Source: Aphelenchoides besseyi (taxonomy: Eukaryota; Nematoda; Chromadorea; Rhabditida; Aphelenchoididae). From it: a stretch of DNA of 64,000 nucleotides. The notes under the pieces are model-generated. The model was not told the origin of the DNA, did not search any database, and saw only the letters and a list, made by a program, of their open reading frames with translations. The stretch spans positions 8,184,001-8,248,000 of the forward strand of contig JAMPIQ010000003.1 in the NCBI GenBank assembly GCA_024699855.1, written 5' to 3'. A program made the position numbers and the translations under genes. This document shows, piece after piece, positions 35,161 to 46,008 of the stretch (the stretch's first letter is position 1; every line of letters begins with the position of its first letter).

Positions 35161-36165
35161 ACGCTTATTTGTTAGAGCAAAACCGACAAGAGAAACAAAA
35201 CAATCACTATTTCACGTAAGTGTCGACTCACCATTTGATTTGATTGCTGTTTAGACGACAACAACTTCTGAACGTTCTCTTCGATCTCTGGTTTGCTGGA
35301 CAGGTAAGTTTGGAACAATCATTCAATATTGTAATTGACAGGAAACAACTTCGACAACGCTCACTTGGGGCTTTGCATACCTCGTTCGACATCCCGAAGC
35401 TCAACAGAAACTACATGCCGAATTGGATCAAGTGATCGGTTCTGATCGATTGATCACAATGTCCGACAAAAACGATTTGCCATACACGAATGCAGTTATA
35501 AATGTAAATTTGACCAACATCCACATAAAACAATCATTCTTGTTTTAGGAAATCCAGCGGTTGGTTGCGAATAAACGAATCGACAGGTGAAGCTGGTTTT
35601 CAGATGCAGCAACATTGTTGCCCAGAATTCTCCGCGAAAAACAACCCGAGAAGTCGAGGTTGCAAATTGCAAGTTACCGAAAGGCACCGTAAGTTTTCCG
35701 TTGTTATTCTTATTTATCAGGGTTGCAGATCGTTATTGCACAAATATCCGTTCTTATGAATGATCCTAAGGTCTCGAGTTAATGACTATGTAAATAAAAG
35801 TTATTTTCAGATTTTCCCGGAACCAAGAAAGTTCAATCCTGATCGTTTCATCGACGAGAACGGAAAGTTGAAGCGTTGTGATGAACTAATGCCGTTTTCT
35901 ATTGGAAAGAGACAATGTCTTGGTAAGCAAACTCTCGGTCAAAGTTTTATGCCGTGAATTGCAGGTGAGGGAATTGCTCGCGCTGAACTCTTTTTGTTTA
36001 TTGCCAATTTGTGTAACGTATACAAAGTAAGTCCCCGTTCGAACACTTTCGTTATCTCGAACTTAGTTTTATGCCGGTGAAAAAGAACCGACGTTACTTA
36101 AACTAAATGGCGGCGGATCGATAGCAACTCAGCCCTTTAAAATTCGAGTAGTACAACGTCATTGA

Positions 36166-36575
36166 ATTGTTTCTGAAAACGTCTTTATATAAAGTCTTTT
36201 ATTCACGTAAAATAAACGATTAAAACTCGATCGAATGACAAACGGTCTTTCATCCATTTACGAAGTTGTTCTTATTCACAATTGGTTTTGTCGCGACAAA
36301 CAAAACCACGTCATTGTAGCTGTGAAATTCTTCAGACAACACTTTCCGATCATATCGCAAAAACCAAATTGGTAACTTCATGGCTGAAGCCTGCCGATGA
36401 CTAAAACGATAAAAAAAAGTTCGCTATTTCAAGTTGAAGGTGTGTCTGAACGCTGATAACGAAATCATGAGCGTCAACAATTGAAAAAACTTTTCAAAAG
36501 AAAATTGAGATATCTTCTGAGGTTTGATGTGAATGTAATTTCCACTTTTTGTCTTCACAACACGCTTCAACAACC
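36166..36575. other. Intergenic between P450 and beta-propeller gene
   Basis: Contains the P450 3' flank, part of which is duplicated at 22500-22550. No further gene. Confidence 0.45.
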
Positions 36576-39166
36576 ATGAAACTTTTGTTGCTACTATTTC
36601 TTTTCGTTTTTGTTAATTCAAAAGTTTATCGAGAAGTTCAGCTGACTGATAGCGGTGTTCATTCTTTTCCTCGATTCGACAAGAACGGAACTTCGATTCA
36701 TGTTGTTGCAAATGGCGGTCAATACGAAACCGACTGCGATCACGTGTATCGAATTGATCTGCGAACTCCGCAGCAACCAACCGGTTTAGTGTCCCTGGGA
36801 ATCGGTCAAGAAGATGGACCGAGTTTTGGAACATCCATCTTTTCCTGTAAATCTTCGAATCATTTTCATCGAAAAACTCAAATTTCAGCAACCAATTTGT
36901 ACGGAATCCGGACAGCGGGAGAAAATGTAAGTGTGGTATATTGAAATTGAAGTGGTAGTTCAACCTTCAGATGGTAATGAAGACAACTAGAAACAACGCC
37001 TTCACAAACAACAAATTTTGTTTGCGAAAAATCTGCAGCAAACCTACGGATGTTATTCACAATGCATGTAAACATACACAAAAATGAACAAGAAACTTGA
37101 ATTCAAATTCAGGCAATAGACCTCATGTCGAGCGGTTTTCTGATAGCGAATACGCGTTTTTCGACCCTACAACTACATTTGAAAATACACAAGTTAGTTC
37201 CTCACCAAACGTTCCATTGCGTGTAGGAAACAGAGCTTTGGAGAGCCATGTTTTCACTTCATCAGGAACTACGGTCTATTATTACAAGCTTCCATTTAGT
37301 AAAATCACTGTAGGTTTAAACTCTTTGTCATAATAACTGTTGTGATAGCAAGGCTATGGACAAACGAAAAGCTTAATTAATGGATTTGATGCTGTTTCGG
37401 ATTCGGGAGATGCTAGAGTTCTTTTTCACGCACCACCCGTAGGAAATGACGGTCCGGCATTAAAGTAATATACAATAATCAGATCACTCATTATTCACCA
37501 TTTTAGAGCGGGCGTAGAGGTTTTGGACAAATACGAAATCTACGAAACAACATGGAATGACTTGGCTAATGGAAACTTCAAAGTCGAAAATCCAGTAGTT
37601 CAGAAACCAACTAACGGTTATTTGACTAACCCACGATTTCTACGAGATGGAACGAGCAGGTTCTTCTACACGTTCACTGACATGAATGGCAACTCGCAAA
37701 TCAAACTACACACTCCTGGACAGGCGAATGCAAGTGAAAAGAATCGTGTGCGATTTTATTCTTTGGTTTTAAGGATGAAGTGGTTCTTGATCAAGCGAAA
37801 GACATCGATGTTTTCTACAAAGACTCAACAATCTACGTGACATATATCAGTAACAAAAATGGCAAGAATTGGCAAGTGTATATGGATACTTACAATGCGG
37901 ATACTCATTTTCCAACAGTTTCTTGTAAACAGTTGTAATCTAAAGCTTATTTAATTTAATTTTAGTAGCGCCACCAGTATCTTATGAATCTGGAACTCCG
38001 TACTTTGAAGACACGAAAGTCGTTTATACCCCCATATTGACAACGCCATTTCATCTTAAATTTAGATAATCAATGTAATTCAGTATCACGAATTCTTGTT
38101 TTCAGTGACGATTCAAATTGGTTGATGTTTGCTGGTGAAGAGAACTTCGATGCAAGTACAAATTTGAATTCAATTCTAGCTGTTCTTGTTTAGATATTTC
38201 AAATGGATTTGCGCGTAAATAGAACAGACATAGCTCGTCGTTTGAGTCCTGGTCTACGTTATCATGAATCTCCGGCTTTTATTGGTCTCGACGGTCTAAA
38301 CGACATTTACATGGTTTCAAGAATTTCGGATTCAGGAGTGAGCTCCCAAAGTGTTTACGAGACTCGTTGGTTTCAGATTTGTCAATTGCCGAACGCTAAT
38401 AACCGTTGGAAATGTTACAACAATCCGTGCAATTACTTAACAAGTGAGAAGTTTGATGCTGCATGTAAAAAAGTTGGATACGATTGGGGATATTTCTTGT
38501 CGAACTACAACGAAATTTATCGAGTTAATCAATTTGGAACGATCAAGGAACGATTAACCAAAAACGAGTTCTATGACGGCGAATTGGCGTTAAGTCCCAA
38601 GAAAAATCTTATGGTTTTCAGTAGCAATCGAGATCCTGATGGAGACTACGACCTGTACATGGCATCGTCTGCAGACATTGGCGGTGCAACATGAGTAGAT
38701 TGTTAACATGCGTTCAAGTTCACCGACAAAATTGCAGATCACAAACAAATTAGGATTTGAAGGAGGTGTTTCGTTTCGACCGGACGGCGGTGCGATTGCT
38801 TATTACGCTTGTAGACCAACTAGTGAAGACGAGAAAGCACGTTATCTACTTCTCCAAAAGTACTGATACACTGATACAGGTTATGCGGACATTTACTACA
38901 TCGATTTGAGTAACTTGCAAGAAGTTCAACTAACCCACATGTCGGCAACTGGTGGTGTTCAAGCTCCTTCGTTTAACCCAACAGGCGATAAGATCTACTT
39001 CTTACGAAAAATTCAAGATTATGAATCTGGCTTTGGAAGCATACTGTACAGCATTGATGTTGCAACCAAACAATTGAAGCAAGTATACCACATATCGAAG
39101 TTCATCGATAATTTTGTCATTTTGTCGAATGGAAAAATCGTCTACACAGGCATCCGAGAAGTTATA

Positions 39167-39929
39167 CAGGGTGTCTCAAAAAAAGGGCAATCGTGCTGTA
39201 ACTTTTTAACCAGCCATTGTATGAAGATTCTGTAAAAAGAAACTAAGGTTCTTTTTGGCCGCGGAGTCGATTGGTCTAATTTTCTGCCGGATCGGACAAG
39301 TCCGCAGGCTGCTATGGACAATTTTGTACCTCCAAGCGAGTTTAACGCTGCGAGTTTTTGCATAAATTTACAAACGCTGCTTCCCATTCTTCATTTTTGT
39401 CTTCGTTATGACGGTCAGTCGTTATCAATTCACTCATGACAATCCGGATTTTGGAAGCATGGGAAGAACTAGGGCATAAGATTCCATTGTGCAATTTGTG
39501 GGTTAATGAGTTTCTTAAGCGCATTGCTTTGGTAGTACGGGAACACGGAGGCCACATTGAACATCTTGTTAACAAACTGTAATCTTTAATCTTAAATTGT
39601 TATAAATAATCTGTAATCAAGTCCATCCATCAAGTGACATAACGAAGTCACGTCATTTTTGCCTTGCTTCAATTATTGATATCGCCAGCGCTTAAAAAAA
39701 ATGAAGAATGAGAAGCAGCGTTTGTAAATTTATGCAAAAACTCGCAGCGTTAAACTCGCTTGGAGGTACAAAATTGTCCATAGCAGCCTGCGGACTTGTC
39801 CGATCCGGCAGAAAATTAGACCAATCGACTCCGCGGCCAAAAAGAACCTTAGTTGCTTTTTACAGAATCTTCATACAATGGCTGGTTAAAAAGTTACAGC
39901 ACGATTGCCCTTTTTTTTGAGACACCCTG
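39167..39929. mobile_element. Fold-back mariner/Tc1-type element
   Basis: TA duplications at 39165-39166 and 39930-39931. Ends read CAGGGTGTCTC. The terminal inverted repeats are unusually long: about 230 bp (39167-39400 against 39695-39929), nearly identical. The short middle keeps only the end of a transposase. Because the arms are so similar the element could form a large hairpin. Confidence 0.88.
39436..39582 (+). pseudogene. Mariner transposase C-terminal remnant
   Basis: 48 codons including LVVREHGGHIEH, the characteristic C-terminal phrase of mariner-family transposases. The catalytic DDD/E part is missing. Confidence 0.6.
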
Positions 39930-40101
39930 TAGTTGGACGTTTGAACGAAAATCCACAACTTCCAACATCAACGACACCAAGTGAAACATCAACTCTTAAA
40001 CCTTATTGTCTTCTAACGTTTTTGAATTTTTTGTTGTGTAAACTTTTCTGATCGCATGAACCAAAGCAAAACGGTTTATTTGATAAAAATGATGAACAAT
40101 C

Positions 40102-40535
40102 TCATTCAGCAGCAGACAATTTGACCATAAACTCACCTCTGAACGGCGATTGATATGATGGTTCGAATGCAAGCTTCGCATCGGACATGTCGGCCGGTGC
40201 TTCGCTAAATTGAATAACCAACTTGTCGGCTTTCGGTTTGCCGGGCTGAAAATTGAACGTTAATACAAGAAGCTGTTGATCGAATACCTTGCGAGTGATC
40301 TCCAACTCTCCTTGTTCTCCGACTTCGACGAAACCGAACACTGGGTTGACCACTAAAAATGAGATGTAGAAGAGAATGGAAATCCAAGCTACTTACTGTA
40401 ATTTCCGTTGTTTGAGCACTTGACTTTGTAGGCCAAACGAACGCCGCATTGATTGACGAGCTTGTGCTTCGACTTTCCACCGGCAGCCGTAATGTTGCAG
40501 ACCATTGGAACGCAGGCGAGAGCACTGGTCGACAT
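40102..40535 (-). CDS. Small MSP-domain protein (sperm-specific SSP-like)
   Basis: Three exons (40397-40535, 40288-40352, 40102-40245) give 115 aa, almost entirely one major-sperm-protein domain. Visible are AAGGKSKHKLVNQ, the signature LAYKVKCSNNGNY, VNPVFGFVE, LEITRK and KADKLVIQF. Short single-domain MSP relatives (SSP class) are nematode-specific, expressed in sperm, and act with MSP in the sperm cytoskeleton. The 42-nt second intron interrupts after LEITRK and must be removed to restore the domain. The SL RNA copy 1 lies about 100 bp upstream on the same strand. The gene looks intact. Confidence 0.9.
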
Positions 40536-40632
40536 TTTTGAAAGAGCGATTTGAGCAGAAGAACGACAGAAAGTCGAATGACAAGACTGAAAAGTGGCCT
40601 TTTCGCTCAAAATTTGCATATTTCAACTGTTT

Positions 40633-40733
40633 ATGAGTTCCACTGGGATGAGCGGAACAGTCCAAAATTTCAAGGTCTCTGCCACTTGAGGGCTGAGATC
40701 ATTCCACTAACCTTAAGAGTAGGTCAAATAGAC
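40633..40733 (-). ncRNA. Candidate spliced-leader RNA gene, copy 1
   Basis: Read on the minus strand, a leader of about 22 nt ends CTACTCTTAAG (last base 40712) and is followed by a 5' splice site GTTAGT. Three stem-loops fit the SL RNA plan. Loop I pairs TTGACCT with AGGTTAG, placing the splice site in the stem. Loop II (about 40674-40700) pairs TCTC/GAGA and GCC/GGC. Loop III pairs GTTCCGC with GTGGAAC (about 40639-40659). Between II and III is AAATTTTGGA (40661-40670), an Sm site close to the one in C. elegans SL1 RNA. The leader resembles C. elegans SL2 only in general form. An identical RNA is at 56268-56368. The exact 5' end is unknown. Confidence 0.72.
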
Positions 40734-40850
40734 AGAAATGACGAGTGACTGCGAAAAGAAGAGGGTTCGGTAGTGCAATAAAAGTGATGGGAAAGCGGCG
40801 GTCAAAGAGCAGATCCTAACCATCAGTCGCTCTCTCTATTGGTAGTTGTC
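40734..40850 (-). promoter_or_regulatory. Conserved upstream region of SL RNA copy 1
   Basis: About 115 bp upstream of the leader is shared with copy 2 (56369-56485) with about four differences, then similarity stops abruptly. The length fits an snRNA-type promoter with a proximal sequence element around -50 to -70. The element itself was not pinned down. Confidence 0.5.
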
Positions 40851-40974
40851 TTTTTTGACGGAACCCAAATGGTGATGTAACACTTGAAGTGGAACTCCAA
40901 GCAAACGAGATTAATTCATTTGGCCAGAACTGAACGTTCGAGTTGGTCGTTCGAATTGTTCGAGAGGTTTCAGG

Positions 40975-41417
40975 ATGTCGGTTGGTTGTTTTTTGTCATA
41001 AACTCCGTTTTAGAATCCAACAAACAAGAACTTCACTGCTTCGGTATCAACCGTTGAGAGTCCTGATGACTTTGCGAAAAGCCCACGTGTTCCAATTGCC
41101 GGGTGAGTTCACTTACATTTGCTTATCGCTTCCTTTTCGGACGTCCAAATCGCATCATCACTCCGGTTCGCAGTCCTCTCGGTCGTCCTTCTCGTTCGAC
41201 TTCAACAGTCAATGCGAATCAGGTTCAAGGTTTTTGATTCTTTCCTTTTCGTTTAATTTCGATTACAGAATCGAAATCAAGTGACTCCAATCGTTCAAAT
41301 TCTCTGGAGGATACCAAACAAAATGAGACCGTTGATGCTCCAAGTCCCGCTCACAAAAGATCAAGTCCACGTCAACCGTACGAACCTGAAGCCGCCGAAG
41401 AAAAAGACCCCAAATGA
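40975..41417 (+). CDS. Hypothetical disordered Ser/Pro-rich protein
   Basis: An acceptor (gtttcag) one base before the ATG suggests trans-splicing. Exons 40975-40980, 41014-41102, about 41176-41232 and about 41271-41417 join in frame, ending EAAEEKDPK then TGA. The product of about 100 aa has many SP motifs and a mixed basic and acidic tail, with no folded domain. A longer third exon (reading GRPNRIITPVRSPLGR) would be attractive but lacks an AG acceptor. Function not recognised. It is probably a phospho-regulated linker or chromatin-associated protein. Confidence 0.5.
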
Positions 41418-41701
41418 TTGCCTTTTCTTAAAATAAACAACCATGTGATCAATAGACTTTACATCTTTTTAAATAGGATGTTTAAAATAGTCGAAAAGCG
41501 ACGTTACTTGGACAATGAGACACAAATATTAGTAACCGAGTTTCAACGACATAATCATCCTCCAGACAACAATTATACATTATTTCTAGGTCTTACGCAT
41601 GTAAATTTCTCGGTCACAAAAGAGCAAATAACCGGTTCTCACACTTTGTCTGAAACGATCAAACCATCTGGTTGTCTTCTTCTTTTTGATTCATTTCAAC
41701 G

Positions 41702-42109
41702 ATGTCTTTTACTGTTCAGCCGAGCGTTCTTGAGGTAGTTGAAGTGGCCCGATCTACGAACAAGCGTTTTAGTTTGCAAAGAATGGCGGTAGTGCCGATC
41801 TTGTTTTTACGAATAATTCGGGATCACGAAAAGCTGTCATGGTGAGAGCGAATAACTTTATTCATTTGATGCTCAGCCCCTACTATGCGATCATCGAACC
41901 GCAGGGCAAAACGAAAGTCAGTGTGATCCGCAATGTAGGTGAAAAGGGTTTTCAACGTGCGATTGTCATTTCAGCCGGGAGCTCTTCGTACCGATCAAAT
42001 CTTCATCGCTTACAAGACTTGTACCGATGGAGTTTCGCCGGAAAAAGTGTTCGAGAATTGCAAAGAAGCAGATGGAGAGTTGACTATTAACGTCAAGATT
42101 TCCAAGTAA
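41702..42109 (+). CDS. MSP-domain protein
   Basis: Exons 41702-41734, 41773-41934 and 41975-42109 join to 109 aa. The text reads FTVQPSVLEFAKNGG (the MSP first strands), TNNSGSRKAVMVRANN, the turn YAIIEPQGKTKVSVIRN, then PGALRTDQIFIAYK. This is a complete single MSP domain ending in KISK. It is the second MSP-domain gene within 2 kb but only distantly similar to the first. It is likely a sperm cytoskeletal or VAP-like adaptor protein. Intact, with a 38-nt first and 40-nt second intron. Confidence 0.87.
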
Positions 42110-42792
42110 TAGTTCTGGACGTGTCTTTTGTGTCGGGCAACTTCGATAAACAGTTGAAACGTGATTTTGTTTACAGCGATCTAATCAAAAACCTAATTTC
42201 ACAAAACGTCTAATAACATGAGCATTTTATTGGTTGGTAGGCCGGACAAAAGATTATTCCAATTGTAAAGCGAAAATTGATCGAACCATTGAAACTTAAG
42301 ATGGTGTGGGACGAGAGCACGATCTCAGCAATTTAATGATCGCATTTCGATATGGAACCTAAAATTGCGGATTAGTTGCCTGTAGAATATTCTTGTATCG
42401 ACAACAATAGTTCATATCACAAATCTTCACAACAATAATACAAAACTTAACAGCAAACTCCCTTTCTTAGGGGAATGCCGGACGATGTGAGCGAATCGGA
42501 GTTTCTTCAACGACTTTTTCGCGAGCCGACGGATTGCTCGCGGCATGACTGTCACTGATCTCCACTTTCGAATTTGCCACACCAATTCCTATTGTTGTGT
42601 AATTCGACCGTCTATAATCGACTCGACGATCCGAATCATACCTCCCGGTAACAATGTAACCGATTAGTAAGATCTTTGTGACGCAGTTTTGTCTTTGTAA
42701 ACGATAACTAGAAATTCAAACGAACGGACCTTGCAGTCCTAATAAATAGATAAGGTTGATTTGGGGCGTTTCAACTGACAGCTCCAAAGCCG
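42110..42792. other. Intergenic
   Basis: No supported gene. Ends at the TATA box of the next gene. Confidence 0.45.
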
Positions 42793-42799
42793 TATATAA
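42793..42799 (+). promoter_or_regulatory. TATA box
   Basis: TATATAA, 51 bp upstream of the ATG at 42850. Confidence 0.5.
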
Positions 42800-42849
42800 G
42801 CCACGGCTAGTAGGTCGACACTAAGTCCGAAAATCTAGTGGAACTCGAT

Positions 42850-43155
42850 ATGTCCAAGCGTCAATGCGAGTTCACCGAGGAGCCACAACTCAAAGTAAGT
42901 GTTTTTGTTGTGTAAAGTAATTAATTTTTTTAGATGATGAAAACAGAACGTGGAGAGATCTACCACCAACGACTCCAAGAGGAGTCACAAAGTTAGTTGA
43001 ATCAATGTATTGAACTGATCTTATTTTTAGAAGTTTATGATTTCAACGTTGGAAGGCAGTCATCGGCAACTGAGCCTTTGTTCATACAAATACCTTCAAG
43101 CCCGACAACCTTTCAACAACAAGCACCGCTTCTACGATCGTCGAAAAGCGACTAG
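42850..43155 (+). CDS. Hypothetical small three-exon protein
   Basis: Exons 42850-42894, 42934-42991 and 43031-43155 give about 75 aa. The first two exons are charged (KTERGEIYHQRLQEE), the last is Ser/Pro/Gln-rich. A TATA box lies upstream and AATAAA near 43267. All splice sites are canonical and the introns are 39 nt. No family recognised. Confidence 0.55.
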
Positions 43156-43602
43156 TCATATGCATTCAAGTGGCCTATCGTCCTACGACAATGAAACGTT
43201 TACTTCGCTTGTTTGTTTAATTCAATCGTTATACAAAATAAACTCTTTCTCTCTTGAAATCTGGCAATAAATCGAATTTTTCTACAGTTATATCAACAAT
43301 AACGAGTTGATTTTGTTCTTCGGCGATCATCCTCGAAGTTCAATTTGCTAGAGTCGAGTTTGCACTCTGAAGTTTCCGGTTGAAGAATCTCGCAACTTTC
43401 ACTTTGCTTCTTTCACTACTGAAACGAATAAGAACAAAACTAAATTACTTCTCATGCACCTATGGATCCAACTCAAAATTGTTAACATTCACCATGTAGT
43501 TTTGAGCTCAACGTCCGAATATCTCAATTGAAGTGTTAGTGCCAATCTCAGAACAATGTACAATTTTATTCGAGCGGTAGTTATATACATCACAATTTGT
43601 AT

Positions 43603-44859
43603 TCATCCACTGTTGGAGCTGGCCTTGTAAGCGGACCATTGTTGTTCGACGGTTTGACCGGTGATCTGCTTCCAGGTGTCGTTGTTGGCGTAGTTGCCGC
43701 TGCGGAGAATCGAATCGAACTGTTTGACGGCTCCGGGACGTTGCTTCTCGACCCAAACCAAGAAGGCGGCAGTCACTACGTATCCCTTGTCGTAGTTGTC
43801 GGAGCTCGTTGGCGGCGTCAATTTCCATCCAACATCTGCATTTGCAACGCCGAACTTGTTTCGAGCAAAATCGGCGATTCCCTCGGTCATCCATCCGGGA
43901 GCATTTGAACCGTAGGCTTGAACGATGTGCATTCCTTCGTGAGTCATGACATCAACGTCTTTTGGATTGTTCTTGAAATAAGTAGCTGAAATGTTGATTG
44001 CACCATTAGCCGCAAATGCAACTCCATTGTAATCGGGATCGATGTTCAATCCAACGCGTTTGAGAGCATTCGAATTGTATTCCTGAACAAGCTTGGGATA
44101 GACGGTGAAGAACGTCATGATCAATCGGTCGATGGTGTCTTTCGGTACTCCAGAAACCTTGTCATAGACAACCAATTGATAGTCTCCGGACTGATAGACG
44201 ACCGTGGTTGGTTTCGGAATGGCTTTGTAGATGGCCCATTGCTCTTCAACAGTCTTGCCGGTGATCTGTTTCCACGTGTTGTTGTTGTTGTCGTATTTGC
44301 CACTACGAAGAACAGAGTCGAACTTTTGAACGGAGCCGGGATATTGTTTCTCCAACCAATCCAAGAAGCCGCCGGTAACCAAGTAGGAACTGTCGTAGTT
44401 TTGGTTGTCTTGTGGATATTGAAGCGACCAGCCGGCATCCGCATTGGCAACTCCAAATTTGTTACGAGAAAACGCGGCGATTCCTTGGACAAACCAGTTA
44501 GGAGTGTTTCCTTGGTATGCTTGAACAACATAAGTGAGAACGAAAGTGAGAAGATCGAGGTCTTTGGGGTTGTTCTTGATGTAGTTGGCATCAAGAGTTA
44601 TTCCACCGTTACTGCTGCTTGTTCCTGCTGCAGGATCCAAAACAAGAGACACTCGTTTCGGGGCATTCGTGTTGAAGAATTGAACCATTTTGGGATAAGC
44701 ATTAAAATAGACCTGAATCAAACGGTCTTGAAGATCTTTCGGGACTCCGGAGTTCTTGTCCGTGTAGACCAGTTGATAGTCTCCGGATTGGTAGACGAGT
44801 TGAGAGCTGCCCAAGTGGATGATTGCCGAGAACAGAAGGAATACAAGCGAGTTGTGCAT
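43603..44859 (-). CDS. Secreted tandem basic-secretory-protein (BSP) metalloprotease
   Basis: A single-exon gene of 418 aa with a signal peptide (residues 1-19, cut near GSSQ) and two repeats of a PF04450-type domain (about 20-215 and 220-415). Each opens YQSGDYQLV and ends TWKQITG.TVE.QW. The second repeat keeps a zinc-protease motif HEGMH (307-311) and a downstream Glu in WMTEG (325), the layout of gluzincin-like BSP peptidases. In the first repeat the same positions read FVLTY (106-110) and WFVQG, so the zinc ligands are lost and it is probably a pseudo-enzyme. BSP domains are best known from plants, fungi and bacteria, so transfer is worth testing. The lack of introns contrasts with the neighbours. 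TATTTAAG lies about 50 bp upstream. Confidence 0.85.
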   Translation of the reverse strand: MHNSLVFLLFSAIIHLGSSQLVYQSGDYQLVYTDKNSGVPKDLQDRLIQVYFNAYPKMVQFFNTNAPKRVSLVLDPAAGTSSSNGGITLDANYIKNNPKDLDLLTFVLTYVVQAYQGNTPNWFVQGIAAFSRNKFGVANADAGWSLQYPQDNQNYDSSYLVTGGFLDWLEKQYPGSVQKFDSVLRSGKYDNNNNTWKQITGKTVEEQWAIYKAIPKPTTVVYQSGDYQLVVYDKVSGVPKDTIDRLIMTFFTVYPKLVQEYNSNALKRVGLNIDPDYNGVAFAANGAINISATYFKNNPKDVDVMTHEGMHIVQAYGSNAPGWMTEGIADFARNKFGVANADVGWKLTPPTSSDNYDKGYVVTAAFLVWVEKQRPGAVKQFDSILRSGNYANNDTWKQITGQTVEQQWSAYKASSNSG

Positions 44860-46008
44860 CTTCAAACCGATCGGAATGAGAGTTGATGGTTTGATTGTAG
44901 ATCGGACGGCTCTTAAATACCGAACATTAGACGGAAGTTTCAACCTTCGGATTTGTGTATTTAGTGAGTTGAACTCCGAGAACAATTGGTCGAAACCGAA
45001 CGCCTATTATTCTAATCCTTGCGGTTGCTTGTTTGAACACCTGCATTCATTCCAATAATCTTCTGTCTACCAATCATGTTCAGTCATTTGATCCGAATGA
45101 ACGTTCCTGGAAATACGCTGTCAGTTAGTTGTCTGACTTCGAGTTCACCAAACTGCTTCCTCCAAGCCAAGTGGATGAGATGGTAATGGTTAGTTTTTCT
45201 CAACATCCTTTATTTATTGTTATTTTAAGACAACATGATTTCAAGAAATCAGTGGAATCAGACACTTGCCTCACTCATCTTCTGTCTTTCAACTCCTGTA
45301 GTACATCATAGCATTGATTTGCGTTCCCTGTGAAGCTCTGGACAAGTAATTAGAAATTGGAACAACAATTACCAGACGTTTTCATTCTTCTTGGCAATAT
45401 TCGTCGAATGCATGAGAGCCTTTCGGATCGAATCTCAACAATGAATACTCATTGACAACCAACAACGCCAGTCGATGCTCATTTCTGCAGCTCCCAAAAC
45501 ACAGAACTCCTTCGTCAATCAACAATCTTCGAGGAGTGCGAGGAAGAGCGAGTTAAACGACATCCAGCAGAGACTTTCTGTTTCCTCTCAACAGACATTT
45601 AAACGACCTCCAGTCTACAACTACCTCTCCGAGATCAACAAGTATTCACGAAACTAAAAGGAATAGTAGTAATTGTAGACAATGCCATCTCTCGAATCCA
45701 TTACACAACATCCACTTGTATCAACACTCACAGTCATTATGAAGAATCTGTCAGATATCGTAAACTAAACGACATCACTACTGCAACTACGCAATGAACA
45801 GGACAAGCACCTTAAGACATTCCGTTCGTTTGACTCGTAATTGAAATGAACCAGAGGCTGGTCGCCGCTACCGCGGCTCCCGGGTATTGTGTGTGTGTGG
45901 TTTTCTGTAGTGATGTTCGAGAATAAAATGTTGTTAGAGTTGTGTTGATGACTTGGCAGTTTATTGAGTAATTAGAATTACTGCAACATTACTCAATTTA
46001 GTTGGTTC
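44860..46008. other. Intergenic with short unassigned frames
   Basis: 60-codon frames at 45129-45311 and 45475-45657 (+) have peptide-like composition but no domain, clear splice structure or signal. A TTGAGTAAT/ATTACTCAA inverted repeat lies near 45964-45997. Confidence 0.4.

Larger units (their letters stand above)
22759..36165 (+). pseudogene. Cytochrome P450 (CYP2-clan, CYP33-like) split by two insertions
   Basis: Exons at 22759-22916, 22956-23125, 23169-23199, 23237-23306, 23348-23435, 23474-23532, 23574-23643, 24156-24336, 35165-35215, 35255-35303, 35342-35503, and further exons to 36165. The product would be an ER-anchored haem mono-oxygenase. Visible are the N-terminal anchor, the PNGPIPLPVIGN hinge, the FAGQETTSTT oxygen-binding I-helix, an ExxR-type helix start, the [12 protein letters not shown] region and the haem loop [10 protein letters not shown]. 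One exon is cut by a 501-bp element (23644-24144) and again by a 10.8-kb LTR element (24337-35160), both with target duplications. A further 1-nt frameshift lies in an A-run at 35637-35641. The gene cannot make a normal enzyme. Confidence 0.88.
36576..40051 (+). pseudogene. Secreted TolB/PD40-like beta-propeller protein, split by a mariner
   Basis: ATG at 36576 begins a signal peptide (residues 1-15). The rest is a series of short exons encoding repeated PD40/TolB-type blades: SGVHSFPRFDKNGTSIHVVA near the start, ELALSPKKNLMVFSSNRDPD about 38580-38640, GGVSFRPDGGAIAYY about 38765, and APSFNPTGDKIYFLR about 38965. Such propellers bind partners or sit in front of peptidases. The last exon is cut at 39165 by a 763-bp mariner. 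Beyond it the frame continues to a TGA at 40049-40051 and ends in a hydrophobic tail (CLLTFLNFLLCKLF), like a GPI or membrane anchor. Three other junctions (about 36930-37112, 37735-37780 and 38690) do not give clean in-frame introns, so the gene may already have been decaying. Confidence 0.65.

Noticed and set aside
39142..39920. Two similar 70-80 codon frames on opposite strands
   Set aside because: They are the same sequence in the two arms of the fold-back mariner, not genes.
44176..44886. 236-codon plus-strand frame opposite the BSP protease
   Set aside because: It is the antisense of a well-supported gene with signal peptide and repeated domains.
45129..45657. Two 60-codon frames upstream of Helitron 2
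   Set aside because: No consistent splice sites, domains or start context; attempts to splice them break the frame.
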